From: Bacteroidales bacterium
GTDB taxonomy: Bacteria > Bacteroidota > Bacteroidia > Bacteroidales > JALTDM01
Assembly: GCA_026996635.1 (NCBI GenBank)
Contig: JALWKH010000158.1
Coordinates: forward strand, 1-5,197
Direction of reading: 5' to 3'
Length of the DNA stretch: 5,197 nucleotides
The notes beneath the pieces are model-generated. The model made no database searches. It was not told the DNA's origin and saw only the letters and a list, made by a program, of their open reading frames with translations. The translations under genes were made by a program, and so were the position numbers. This document shows positions 1 through 4,456 of the stretch, in pieces. Each line of letters starts with the position of its first letter. The stretch's first letter is position 1.

Positions 1-318
1 TTTACCATACTTCAAAACATATAAATTTGAAGACTTTGGAATTTTTATCCTCTTTTTTTCCGGGATAAATACATAAACAGGTTTATTATGTTTTTGTAAA
101 TATTCAATATCTTGTAATGTTCGCTCATCTATTTTACGAGCAACATTTATTACTAATACACCGGCATCCGCCTTTCTTAAATAATTACGTATTGCAGTCT
201 CGTTTCTACCATAAAATTTAGGCAAAATATAAACATCCTTACCACCTGATAACGCTTCTATACGAATAACATCATCAGCAGCTTTATAGTCACCGTCAGG
301 GAAAGTCAATATAATCAT
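1..318 (-). CDS. Partial protein with Rossmann/TIR-like pattern, C-terminus outside window
   Basis: The frame is open from an ATG at 318-316 to the window edge, giving 106 residues with no stop. I do not recognise the family with certainty. The pattern alternates strands and helices: a first strand (IILTF, residues 2-6) followed by Asp8 and Asp10, a helix, a second strand (DVYIL, 28-32), a helix, then ADAGVLVINV (50-59), a helix with Glu72, and KPVYVFIP (79-86). This order fits TIR-like or SLOG-like nucleotide-binding folds, in which a Glu in the helix after the third strand is often catalytic; here that would be Glu72. That reading is inference from pattern only, and a GTPase-like or other Rossmannoid fold is also possible. 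It lies downstream of the DUF5618 gene on the same strand but has its own promoter-like box (335-342), so it may be transcribed independently. Confidence 0.7.
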   Translation of the reverse strand, partial: MIILTFPDGDYKAADDVIRIEALSGGKDVYILPKFYGRNETAIRNYLRKADAGVLVINVARKIDERTLQDIEYLQKHNKPVYVFIPEKKRIKIPKSSNLYVLKYGK

Positions 319-332
319 AATTCTTTTTTTTC

Positions 333-362
333 TACAAAATTACAAAAATTTAACCAAAACTA
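333..362 (-). promoter_or_regulatory. Bacteroidota-type promoter for the partial gene at 1-318
   Basis: On the minus strand TAATTTTG (342-335) matches the Bacteroidota -7 consensus TAnnTTTG exactly, and TAGTTTTG (362-355) is a second exact match 20 nt upstream. The nearer box would give a leader of roughly 10 nt before the ATG at 318, the farther one about 30 nt. No well-spaced TTTG -33 element is evident for the nearer box. The sequence 333-348 is repeated exactly at 806-821 upstream of the neighbouring gene. Confidence 0.55.
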
Positions 363-375
363 CCTTAATCAAGGT
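362..375 (-). terminator. Weak inverted repeat at end of DUF5618 gene
   Basis: The 14-nt sequence has a 5-bp stem (ACCTT/AAGGT) around a 4-nt loop and overlaps the first base of the TAA stop of the 375-794 gene. On the minus strand it is followed by a T-rich but interrupted stretch. It may be a weak terminator, or simply part of the promoter of the next gene. Confidence 0.25.
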
Positions 376-794
376 TATTCCGGCTTGTCTTTTACTTGGG
401 CATAAACCCAATCGATAAGATCTTTGGCAAACTTCAAACCTTCTTTTATTTCGGCCACTAACAAACTACCGTCATAACCTGCGTGCAAGTGTAAAGAATC
501 ATAAACGGCATTCAGGACCTTAAGCATCTTTTTATTGCGGTTTTTCAGTAAGTCACGATAAAAGTCTATACTTTCACCTCGTTTACCCTTGCCCCGCTTC
601 GGAATTTCCTTGTTAAGTTTATACTTTGCCCAGTCTTGTAATGCCAAAATCACGCCCTTATATGCCGTATCTCCCGCCATTCTCACATATTTAGGGTCTT
701 TGTACAGTCTCCCGGAAAGCTCAAGTCCCGCCTTTTCTTTAAGTATCTGCTTAGCATTGTCCAAATACCGGTAAGGCTCGTATTGTTTTTTCAT
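375..794 (-). CDS. DUF5618 family protein (HEPN-like helical protein)
   Basis: The 139-residue protein resembles the DUF5618 family of Bacteroidota as I remember it. The hallmarks are an N-terminal YRYLDNAKQIL helix (8-18), KYVRMAGDTAYKGVILAL (35-52), a basic loop KRGKGKRG (66-73) and KKM...YDSLHLHAGYDG (88-109), ending in an amphipathic helix with DLIDWV (125-130). Full-length family members are about this size, so it appears complete. The biochemical function is unknown to me. The all-helical layout with a conserved AGxxAYxG segment suggests a HEPN-like fold, which is inference; no canonical RxxxxH HEPN nuclease motif is seen. It begins with ATG at 794 behind its own promoter (806-821) and is separated from the SSB gene by a strong terminator, so it is not part of the replication operon. 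It could be cargo of the element or host flank. Confidence 0.75.
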   Translation of the reverse strand: MKKQYEPYRYLDNAKQILKEKAGLELSGRLYKDPKYVRMAGDTAYKGVILALQDWAKYKLNKEIPKRGKGKRGESIDFYRDLLKNRNKKMLKVLNAVYDSLHLHAGYDGSLLVAEIKEGLKFAKDLIDWVYAQVKDKPE

Positions 795-805
795 TTTGCG
801 TTTTT

Positions 806-821
806 TACAAAATTACAAAAA
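806..821 (-). promoter_or_regulatory. Bacteroidota -7 promoter box for the DUF5618 gene
   Basis: On the minus strand TAATTTTG (815-808) is an exact TAnnTTTG box lying 13 nt before the ATG at 794. The 16-nt sequence TTTTTGTAATTTTGTA is identical to that at 348-333. Its upstream end is the T-run of the SSB terminator, so termination and re-initiation elements overlap. Confidence 0.55.
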
Positions 822-848
822 AAAGACACCTGCCCGGAAGCAGATGCC
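817..848 (-). terminator. Rho-independent terminator of the replication operon
   Basis: Read on the minus strand, a 9-bp stem (848-840 with 833-825; all bases paired, two as G-U) encloses a 6-nt loop TTCCGG and is followed directly by eight T residues (824-817). It starts 11 nt after the SSB stop codon at 862-860. This is a textbook intrinsic terminator and marks the left end of the leftward operon. Confidence 0.85.
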
Positions 849-859
849 TTTATGCTTTC

Positions 860-1258
860 TTATTCGGGTAAGTTGGCAGGGTCAAAGTGTGTCGGGTCTT
901 CTTCCGGATTTTGTTCTGCCGGTTTGTCTTCATCCTTCTTCCTGCCGCTTACAAATTCCAAATCCTTTACCGTAAGGTTAATACCTGCCTGATAATGTCC
1001 GGAATTGTCTTGATAAATCCGCACATCAGGTATTCCGCTCACATACACCTTTGTGCCTTTTTCAAGGTACTTGTACAGGTCACTGCTGCGGTCACGGAAT
1101 ACACTGCAGCTTACCCATACGGTTTTTTCCACCTCGTTCCCGTCCTTGCCCTTGTATTTTACATTGTGGGCTACACTGAATTGGGTTACAAAACGGCCAT
1201 TGATTTCTTTTTGCTTGGCATTCTGGCCAACATTGCCAATAATTTCCATTTTAATCAT
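860..1258 (-). CDS. ssb: Single-stranded DNA-binding protein
   Basis: The 132-residue protein shows the SSB/OB-fold signature: IIGNVGQNAKQKEINGRFVTQFSVAHN (6-32), a WVSCSVF strand (48-54), LYKYLEKGTKVYVSG (61-75) and the final barrel strand LTVKDLEFV (95-103). An acidic, proline-containing tail follows. It coats ssDNA, and here presumably protects the displaced strand during rolling-circle replication. The tail ends FDPANLPE, resembling the usual acidic DxDxxPF tip but with Glu in place of the terminal Phe that normally docks partner proteins. The gene starts 2 nt after the initiator stop codon, implying translational coupling, and is last in the operon. ATG at 1258 was chosen; a second Met at codon 4 is possible but would shorten the first strand. 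Confidence 0.93.
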   Translation of the reverse strand: MIKMEIIGNVGQNAKQKEINGRFVTQFSVAHNVKYKGKDGNEVEKTVWVSCSVFRDRSSDLYKYLEKGTKVYVSGIPDVRIYQDNSGHYQAGINLTVKDLEFVSGRKKDEDKPAEQNPEEDPTHFDPANLPE

Positions 1259-1260
1259 AG

Positions 1261-2640
1261 CTATAAGGTTTTTATGGGTTTACGATACAAAGCATTTACA
1301 CTCTCTTGGATTGCCTCCCGCAAGGTCATTGCCTTGAGCCAAATAAGTTTGTCACGGGCATAATGCGGTATTATGGCTTTGTAATTCTTTTCCGGAATAT
1401 ATTTGACATAGTACGGGTCCAAAATGAAGTAACGACGCTCCTTGATTTCGCCTGTCTCTTCGTCAATTTCTTCATCGGGCAAATCCAAATCGGGAAAGTT
1501 GTCATTGCTGCGGATGTTCAGGCTGTCATCACCATGCAGCACTCCGAATTTGCCGTAAAGCCGCTGCCCGTACACAAACGGCAGCAGTTCCAAAAGCAAC
1601 TCAATGTTGATTTCGCCGTTTTCTTTGTCAAATGCGTGCGGCTCAAAGTGGTAACTTATAGTCTCCAAAACTGCCCGGATAAAGGCTGCTTCGGACATAC
1701 TTCGCACCTTTGACCGCTTGCGGTCTTGGCTGAATATGGTCTCAAGCCCCACCATTGTGGCTCCTTTGGGGTTTAATGAATTGATGTCGGTGTCGGTTAT
1801 CAGACGGTTACTTTTGCGTATGTAACGGCGTGCCTTTTCGCTTATCTCCGTCCGGGTAGATTTTTCGTTTACGGTGAGTGCGTTCCAAGCCCGCAAAAGT
1901 TCACGGTGCAGGCGGTTGCGGTTCTGCTCACTGCGGCGTACAAACAGCAAGCTGTGAATGTGAATGTTTAAGCCATTTTCGGTTACGGTGGTCTCTACGC
2001 CATACTCACCGCCATAAACCCAATATTTCCAAAACTTCTGACGCCTCAATGCGTGAAAACGCTGTATGATTTCCCGGAAGTAAATTTCCTTACCGCCAAA
2101 ACCGACTTCTTTGTAATGCGGTACGGTAAGGGTAAGGTGCATAAGGTCGTACGGTACCGATTCGGTAAATGGTGTTGTGCCTTGCCGTCCTCCTTTGGCC
2201 AAAAGTTTTTCCAGCTTGCGTTTGGTAAACAGTTTATTTCGGTAGCGTTGCAGGGTAGGGTTGGCTTCAAAGAACTCCAAATATTTTTTGCGAATCGCTT
2301 TCTGGCGGTTGAAGTTGCAAATGTGGCAATTCTTATTGTCGCAGGTGTGGCTGCCGTGGTAGTTTATTTCATCATCAAACAGACTGTATATGCTTACCGA
2401 ACTGCAGCTCCGCAGGCTCTTTTGAAGCCGTTGTATATGGTAGGTTTGTTCGCTGTCAAACTCTTTGCCTGCGATATAACTGTCTATTGCTTCCGCAAAT
2501 TTCAGATTTTTTATCCGCAGGTACCCTATTTTGTTGCCCTTGGGTTGTTTTTGCTTTGCCCGTTTTTGATGCACAGATGTTCCTTTATTAACAAGGAAGG
2601 GCTTTATTACTGTGCCACTGTTAGTTAGCGTTTGCGTCAT
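1261..2640 (-). CDS. rep: Rolling-circle replication initiator, HUH endonuclease (Rep_1/pC194-like)
   Basis: This 459-residue protein nicks one strand at the double-strand origin and stays covalently attached through a tyrosine. Elements in order: a basic N-terminus (26-43); a zinc-ribbon-like cluster Cys100, Cys105, Cys108 followed by NFNRQKA; HUH motif 1, LMHLTLTVPH (166-175); an aromatic stretch with GGEYGVETT (210-218); HUH motif 2, NIHIHSLLF, with His227 and His229 as metal ligands; and ETISYHFEP, with Glu326 and Tyr330 spaced as Glu210/Tyr214 of pC194 RepA. A QRLYGKFGVLH segment (359-369) resembles the conserved C-terminal block of Rep_1 proteins. The protein is longer than plasmid pC194-type Reps, with an extra C-terminal part rich in acidic residues (DLPDEEIDEETGE, 386-398). 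Its ATG lies inside the 3' end of the preceding gene (20-nt overlap), and SSB follows after 2 nt. The family call is strong; the subfamily is inference from motif spacing. Confidence 0.9.
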   Translation of the reverse strand: MTQTLTNSGTVIKPFLVNKGTSVHQKRAKQKQPKGNKIGYLRIKNLKFAEAIDSYIAGKEFDSEQTYHIQRLQKSLRSCSSVSIYSLFDDEINYHGSHTCDNKNCHICNFNRQKAIRKKYLEFFEANPTLQRYRNKLFTKRKLEKLLAKGGRQGTTPFTESVPYDLMHLTLTVPHYKEVGFGGKEIYFREIIQRFHALRRQKFWKYWVYGGEYGVETTVTENGLNIHIHSLLFVRRSEQNRNRLHRELLRAWNALTVNEKSTRTEISEKARRYIRKSNRLITDTDINSLNPKGATMVGLETIFSQDRKRSKVRSMSEAAFIRAVLETISYHFEPHAFDKENGEINIELLLELLPFVYGQRLYGKFGVLHGDDSLNIRSNDNFPDLDLPDEEIDEETGEIKERRYFILDPYYVKYIPEKNYKAIIPHYARDKLIWLKAMTLREAIQESVNALYRKPIKTL

Positions 2641-3019
2641 TGTTTATCATTTTTTCTGCTTCTACCAAACTTTTTGCACTGCGACGTGCGTATTTTATTT
2701 GGTCCCAAACTTGCTTTCTGTCTTCAGGATCTATCCTGTACATAAATGTATCTATATCACGGCTGAATTTGGCCGCATCCACTTTCTTTATGGGGCTGTA
2801 GAGTGACCACTCGGTGTAGAGTTTTTCGTAGCGTGTATCGTAGTGATGGGTGTTGTGCAACTGCTTAAATATGTTATCCCGGATGTAGGTATATAGAAGT
2901 GAAATGTTGGCTCGCAACCATAAGCGTGCTTTTGCGGTGTCGTTCACCGGTTCTTGGGTGTATTCACACTTGCGAGGGTCAAACCACTTTAGCATCGTAT
3001 AGCCGAATAGTAGATTCAT
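2621..3019 (-). CDS. Hypothetical 132-aa protein coupled to rep
   Basis: I do not recognise this protein. It is mostly charged and aromatic, predicted helical, with no signal peptide, clear membrane segment or cysteine motif (one Cys at 18). Notable stretches are WFDPRKCEYTQEP (12-24), LWLRANISLLYTYIRDNIF (33-51) and DPEDRKQVWDQIKYARRS (97-114). Its stop codon lies 20 nt inside the rep gene in another frame, so translation of rep is probably coupled to it. That arrangement suggests a role in replication or its control, for example a Rep accessory protein, which is inference. It follows the longest intercistronic gap of the operon (114 nt), which is made of tandem repeats. Start chosen at the first ATG (3019); Met9 is an alternative. 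Confidence 0.75.
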   Translation of the reverse strand: MNLLFGYTMLKWFDPRKCEYTQEPVNDTAKARLWLRANISLLYTYIRDNIFKQLHNTHHYDTRYEKLYTEWSLYSPIKKVDAAKFSRDIDTFMYRIDPEDRKQVWDQIKYARRSAKSLVEAEKMINNDANAN

Positions 3020-3067
3020 AATGTGTTAATTTGTTAATGTGTTAATTACATAATGTGCTAATGTGCT
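3020..3067. repeat. 8-nt tandem repeat array (AATGTGYT)
   Basis: On the plus strand the sequence divides without a phase break into six octamers beginning AAT: AATGTGTT, AATTTGTT, AATGTGTT, AATTACAT, AATGTGCT, AATGTGCT. A partial seventh (AATTCTCA) follows. It sits immediately before the ATG of the 132-aa gene, so in mRNA it is the leader of that gene. Iteron, translational spacer and slippage-generated filler are all possible. Confidence 0.8.
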
Positions 3068-3075
3068 AATTCTCA

Positions 3076-3145
3076 CTTTGAACTTTATCCTTTAAACTTT
3101 GAACTTTAAACTTTCAACTTTAAACCTTGTCCTTTAAACTTGTTT
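3076..3145. repeat. 7-nt tandem repeat array (CTTTAAA-like), ten units
   Basis: Ten consecutive heptamers occur in perfect register on the plus strand: units CTTTGAA, CTTTATC, CTTTAAA (four copies in total), CTTTCAA, CCTTGTC, and a last unit CTTGTTT at 3139-3145. The array begins right after the octamer array and runs through the stop codon of the 89-aa gene. A 19-nt block (3083-3101) recurs exactly at 4044-4062, and both arrays end in the same unit CTTGTTT before a hairpin. Confidence 0.85.
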
Positions 3146-3403
3146 TTGAACCCCTCTGCCTACCGGCATCTCCCCTTGATAAGGGGAGAAGGGTTTGTGT
3201 GGCAGCTTCACACCGAAACGGTGGCTGATGTGCAGCATAAAATCGAGTGTGTCGTGCATAGTGGGACGGTGGTCAAAACGGCGTTCTATGGTTACATTGT
3301 AACCGTGCTTGTCCCTGCGTGACGCCTTGAGTACATAATGCCCGGAAATGCTGAAGTCGGGCAATTGCTCTACTGTAATATCTTGTATGCGTTTGATTAT
3401 CAT
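3134..3403 (-). CDS. Hypothetical 89-aa protein with repeat-encoded tail
   Basis: The protein is not recognised. The first part (residues 1-68) looks like a compact alpha/beta domain: MIIKRIQDITVEQLPD, then strands GHYVLKASRR and YNVTIERRF (35-43), then a helix with DTLDFMLHISHRFG (51-64). Its ATG overlaps the stop of the upstream helix-turn-helix gene in an ATGA arrangement, so the two are translationally coupled and probably act together. The last 18 or so residues (SPYQGEMPVGRGVQKQV) are encoded by the hairpin element and the beginning of the heptamer array, so this tail is probably acquired read-through sequence rather than part of the fold. Role unknown; a small partner of the DNA-binding protein is a guess. 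Confidence 0.7.
   Translation of the reverse strand: MIIKRIQDITVEQLPDFSISGHYVLKASRRDKHGYNVTIERRFDHRPTMHDTLDFMLHISHRFGVKLPHKPFSPYQGEMPVGRGVQKQV
3149..3195. repeat. GC-rich hairpin element; candidate origin or dispersed palindromic repeat
   Basis: CTCCCCTTGATAAGGGGAG (3170-3188) forms a perfect 8-bp stem with a 3-nt loop. An outer pair (AACCC at 3149-3153 with GGGTT at 3191-3195) can extend it. The loop region reads CTTGATAA, sharing CTTGATA with the nick site of pC194/pUB110-type plasmids (TCTTG^ATA). Similar GC-rich palindromes also occur as dispersed intergenic repeats in many bacteria, so the origin reading is a hypothesis. It encodes residues 72-78 of the 89-aa protein. Confidence 0.65.
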
Positions 3404-3672
3404 ATCTCAATCTCCTTTTTTAAGTATTCTTCAATGGATGAATAAGGTATGCGGCCATCTTCGGTGATGCGAATGTGACCGTCCAGGATAAGTCTGTTCA
3501 GCTTCTTGTAGCCTATGCCCAACAGCTTGCGGGCTTCGTTGCGTGACACTGCGAGTTTGCGGTTGCGGTTGCGTTGGTGTTCGGCCAAAACTTCGCTTAC
3601 GGTATCGCGAATAATCTGCCGAAATTCCTCGCTGTCAATGCTCATCAAAATTATTTTGTCCTGTTCTGCCAT
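3400..3672 (-). CDS. Small helix-turn-helix (excisionase/MerR-type) DNA-binding protein
   Basis: The 90-residue protein has an N-terminal helix (SEEFRQIIRDTVSEVLAEH, 14-32), a basic linker (RNRNRK, 34-39) and a winged helix-turn-helix of the HTH_17/excisionase type: VSRNEARKLLGIGYKKLNRLI (42-62), then the wing DGHIRITEDGRIPYSSIEEYLKK (64-86). The pattern 'x-EAxxLLGI...L..LI..G.I' and 'gRi.y..ieeyl' is characteristic of these small DNA-binding proteins, common in Bacteroidota mobile elements. Likely roles are excision/integration accessory factor, replication-origin binding or transcriptional control; the sequence does not decide among them. It is the third gene of the operon and overlaps the next gene by 4 nt. 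Confidence 0.82.
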   Translation of the reverse strand: MAEQDKIILMSIDSEEFRQIIRDTVSEVLAEHQRNRNRKLAVSRNEARKLLGIGYKKLNRLILDGHIRITEDGRIPYSSIEEYLKKEIEI

Positions 3673-3677
3673 ATTTT

Positions 3678-3712
3678 TTAATTGTTAGTTATTAATTGTT
3701 AATGGTTAATTA
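3678..3712. repeat. 7-nt tandem repeat array (TTAATTG-like), five units
   Basis: Five heptamers in register fill the 33-nt gap between two operon genes: TTAATTG, TTAGTTA, TTAATTG, TTAATGG, TTAATTA. The final unit overlaps the stop codon of the 101-aa gene (3706-3708). TTAATGGTTAAT (3699-3710) recurs exactly at 4023-4034. Confidence 0.7.
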
Positions 3713-4011
3713 CTGCTTAATGTGAGCTCGGCCAGAATGAATTCAAAATAAACTACCCTTAAGCCAAATAAATTAAACCTTGCATTTTTGTAAACATCGT
3801 AAGCGGGTTGCCATTCCGGTTTTGCCGGAGTGCTTCTTTTGTGTTCTTTGTTTAGCTTTTCAATAGTTTCGGTAATTCTTTTTTTCCAAGTTTCTAAATC
3901 TTTTGCCGGAAATGCTTTTCCGTCAAAACTCAGTATATAAGCCAAAACATCTTCTTCAAGTTTGTTTTTAGGCTTAAGAATTTCTTTTACATTACCAACT
4001 ATAATTTCCAT
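3706..4011 (-). CDS. Hypothetical 101-aa protein
   Basis: I do not recognise this protein. It is lysine- and glutamate-rich in the first half, with a predicted amphipathic helix KDLETWKKRITETIEKLNKEH (37-57), and has a hydrophobic, aromatic C-terminal stretch NLFGLRVVYFEFILAELTL (80-98) that is interrupted by Arg and Glu and so is unlikely to be a simple membrane span. There is no Cys or His motif. It is the second gene of the operon, in a gap-flanked position between the Cro-like gene and the excisionase-like gene. Both flanking gaps are heptamer arrays. Codon use and base composition resemble the neighbours. It may be a small regulatory or replication-accessory protein, but nothing in the sequence proves this. 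Confidence 0.65.
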   Translation of the reverse strand: MEIIVGNVKEILKPKNKLEEDVLAYILSFDGKAFPAKDLETWKKRITETIEKLNKEHKRSTPAKPEWQPAYDVYKNARFNLFGLRVVYFEFILAELTLSSN

Positions 4012-4022
4012 ATCCTAAAATT

Positions 4023-4085
4023 TTAATGGTTAATCACTTTATCCTTTATCCTTTAAACTTTGTCCTTTTTACTTGTCACTTGTTT
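4023..4085. repeat. 7-nt tandem repeat array, nine units
   Basis: Nine heptamers run without phase break. Two are TTAAT-type (TTAATGG, TTAATCA). The rest are CTT-type: CTTTATC twice, CTTTAAA, CTTTGTC, CTTTTTA, CTTGTCA and CTTGTTT. The array therefore joins the two heptamer types seen separately at 3678-3712 and 3076-3145. It occupies the gap before the 101-aa gene and runs through the stop codon of the Cro-like gene. Confidence 0.85.
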
Positions 4086-4417
4086 GGTCCGGAAACCGGA
4101 GAGACGGGCGAGGTCTCTCCGTTGCCTTTTCTCCGGCCACTTGCGGGTGAAGGTTCCCAATCCACACCACGCAAGTCTTTTCTGTATTTTTTGAATGTTT
4201 TCCAGTCGGTAGGAATTTCAATGTTGTCCGCTTCTTCGGGAAACAATTCACGGACTATAGCCTCTACTTGCTGTTTGTATTTGGCGGGTATGTATCGGCG
4301 GCTTTTCCAATCATAAAATGCTCGAGGCGGCACACCGGGTATTTGCTTTACATAATGGCGAAAGAAAAACCTCTTTTCAAACGAAAGCGAATCGTAAAAA
4401 TCCCAAATATTTTTCAT
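4076..4417 (-). CDS. Small Cro-like DNA-binding protein, first gene of the operon
   Basis: The protein from ATG 4417 is 113 residues. Residues 16-55 (RFFFRHYVKQIPGVPPRAFYDW, then KSRRYIPAKYKQQVEAI) fit a Cro/CI-like helix-turn-helix in which a recognition helix precedes a W-K-x-x-R-x-I-P turn. The call is by pattern, not by a named family. An in-frame ATG lies upstream at 4462, but it precedes the -7 promoter box (4456-4449) and would put MFYICISNLIKFRTQ before the domain, so the inner Met is preferred. The C-terminal tail, from about residue 89, is Pro/Ser/Gly-rich and partly encoded by a hairpin element and the start of a heptamer array. Being first in the operon and divergent from an XRE regulator, it probably sets the other side of a lysogeny-type switch or controls early genes. 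Confidence 0.7.
   Translation of the reverse strand: MKNIWDFYDSLSFEKRFFFRHYVKQIPGVPPRAFYDWKSRRYIPAKYKQQVEAIVRELFPEEADNIEIPTDWKTFKKYRKDLRGVDWEPSPASGRRKGNGETSPVSPVSGPNK
4088..4120. repeat. Double GC-rich hairpin next to heptamer array
   Basis: Two overlapping inverted repeats are present: TCCGG/CCGGA with an AAA loop (4088-4100), and GGAGAGAC/GTCTCTCC with a 7-nt loop (4098-4120, 8 bp perfect). They are mutually exclusive at the shared GGA. No T-run follows on either strand, so this is not an intrinsic terminator. It encodes roughly residues 100-110 of the Cro-like protein. Confidence 0.7.
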
Positions 4418-4448
4418 TTGTGTACGAAATTTGATTAAATTACTTATG

Positions 4449-4456
4449 CAAATGTA
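4449..4456 (-). promoter_or_regulatory. -7 promoter box of the replication operon
   Basis: Minus-strand TACATTTG (followed by CA) is an exact TAnnTTTG match. It would start transcription around 4440 and give a leader of about 25 nt to the ATG at 4417. I found no other TAnnTTTG match in the intercistronic gaps from 4011 to 2640, which supports a single transcript for all seven genes. Confidence 0.6.

Noticed and set aside
887..1713. Plus-strand open frames opposite ssb and the end of rep
   Set aside because: They are hydrophobic shadow frames of well-supported minus-strand genes and have no recognisable family or promoter.
2053..2628. Plus-strand open frame of 191 codons
   Set aside because: It lies antisense to rep, whose minus-strand frame carries clear HUH motifs. 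The translated product has no coherent domain and a composition typical of a complement reading.
3020..3145. CRISPR-like array
   Set aside because: The units are 7-8 nt tandem repeats without spacers and no cas gene is present.
4088..4120. Intrinsic terminator after the Cro-like gene
   Set aside because: The stem is strong, but no T-run follows on the minus strand and downstream genes have no visible promoter of their own.
4026..4316. Plus-strand open frame of 96 codons
   Set aside because: It is built from the heptamer array, the hairpin and the complement of the Cro-like gene, and has no independent coding evidence.
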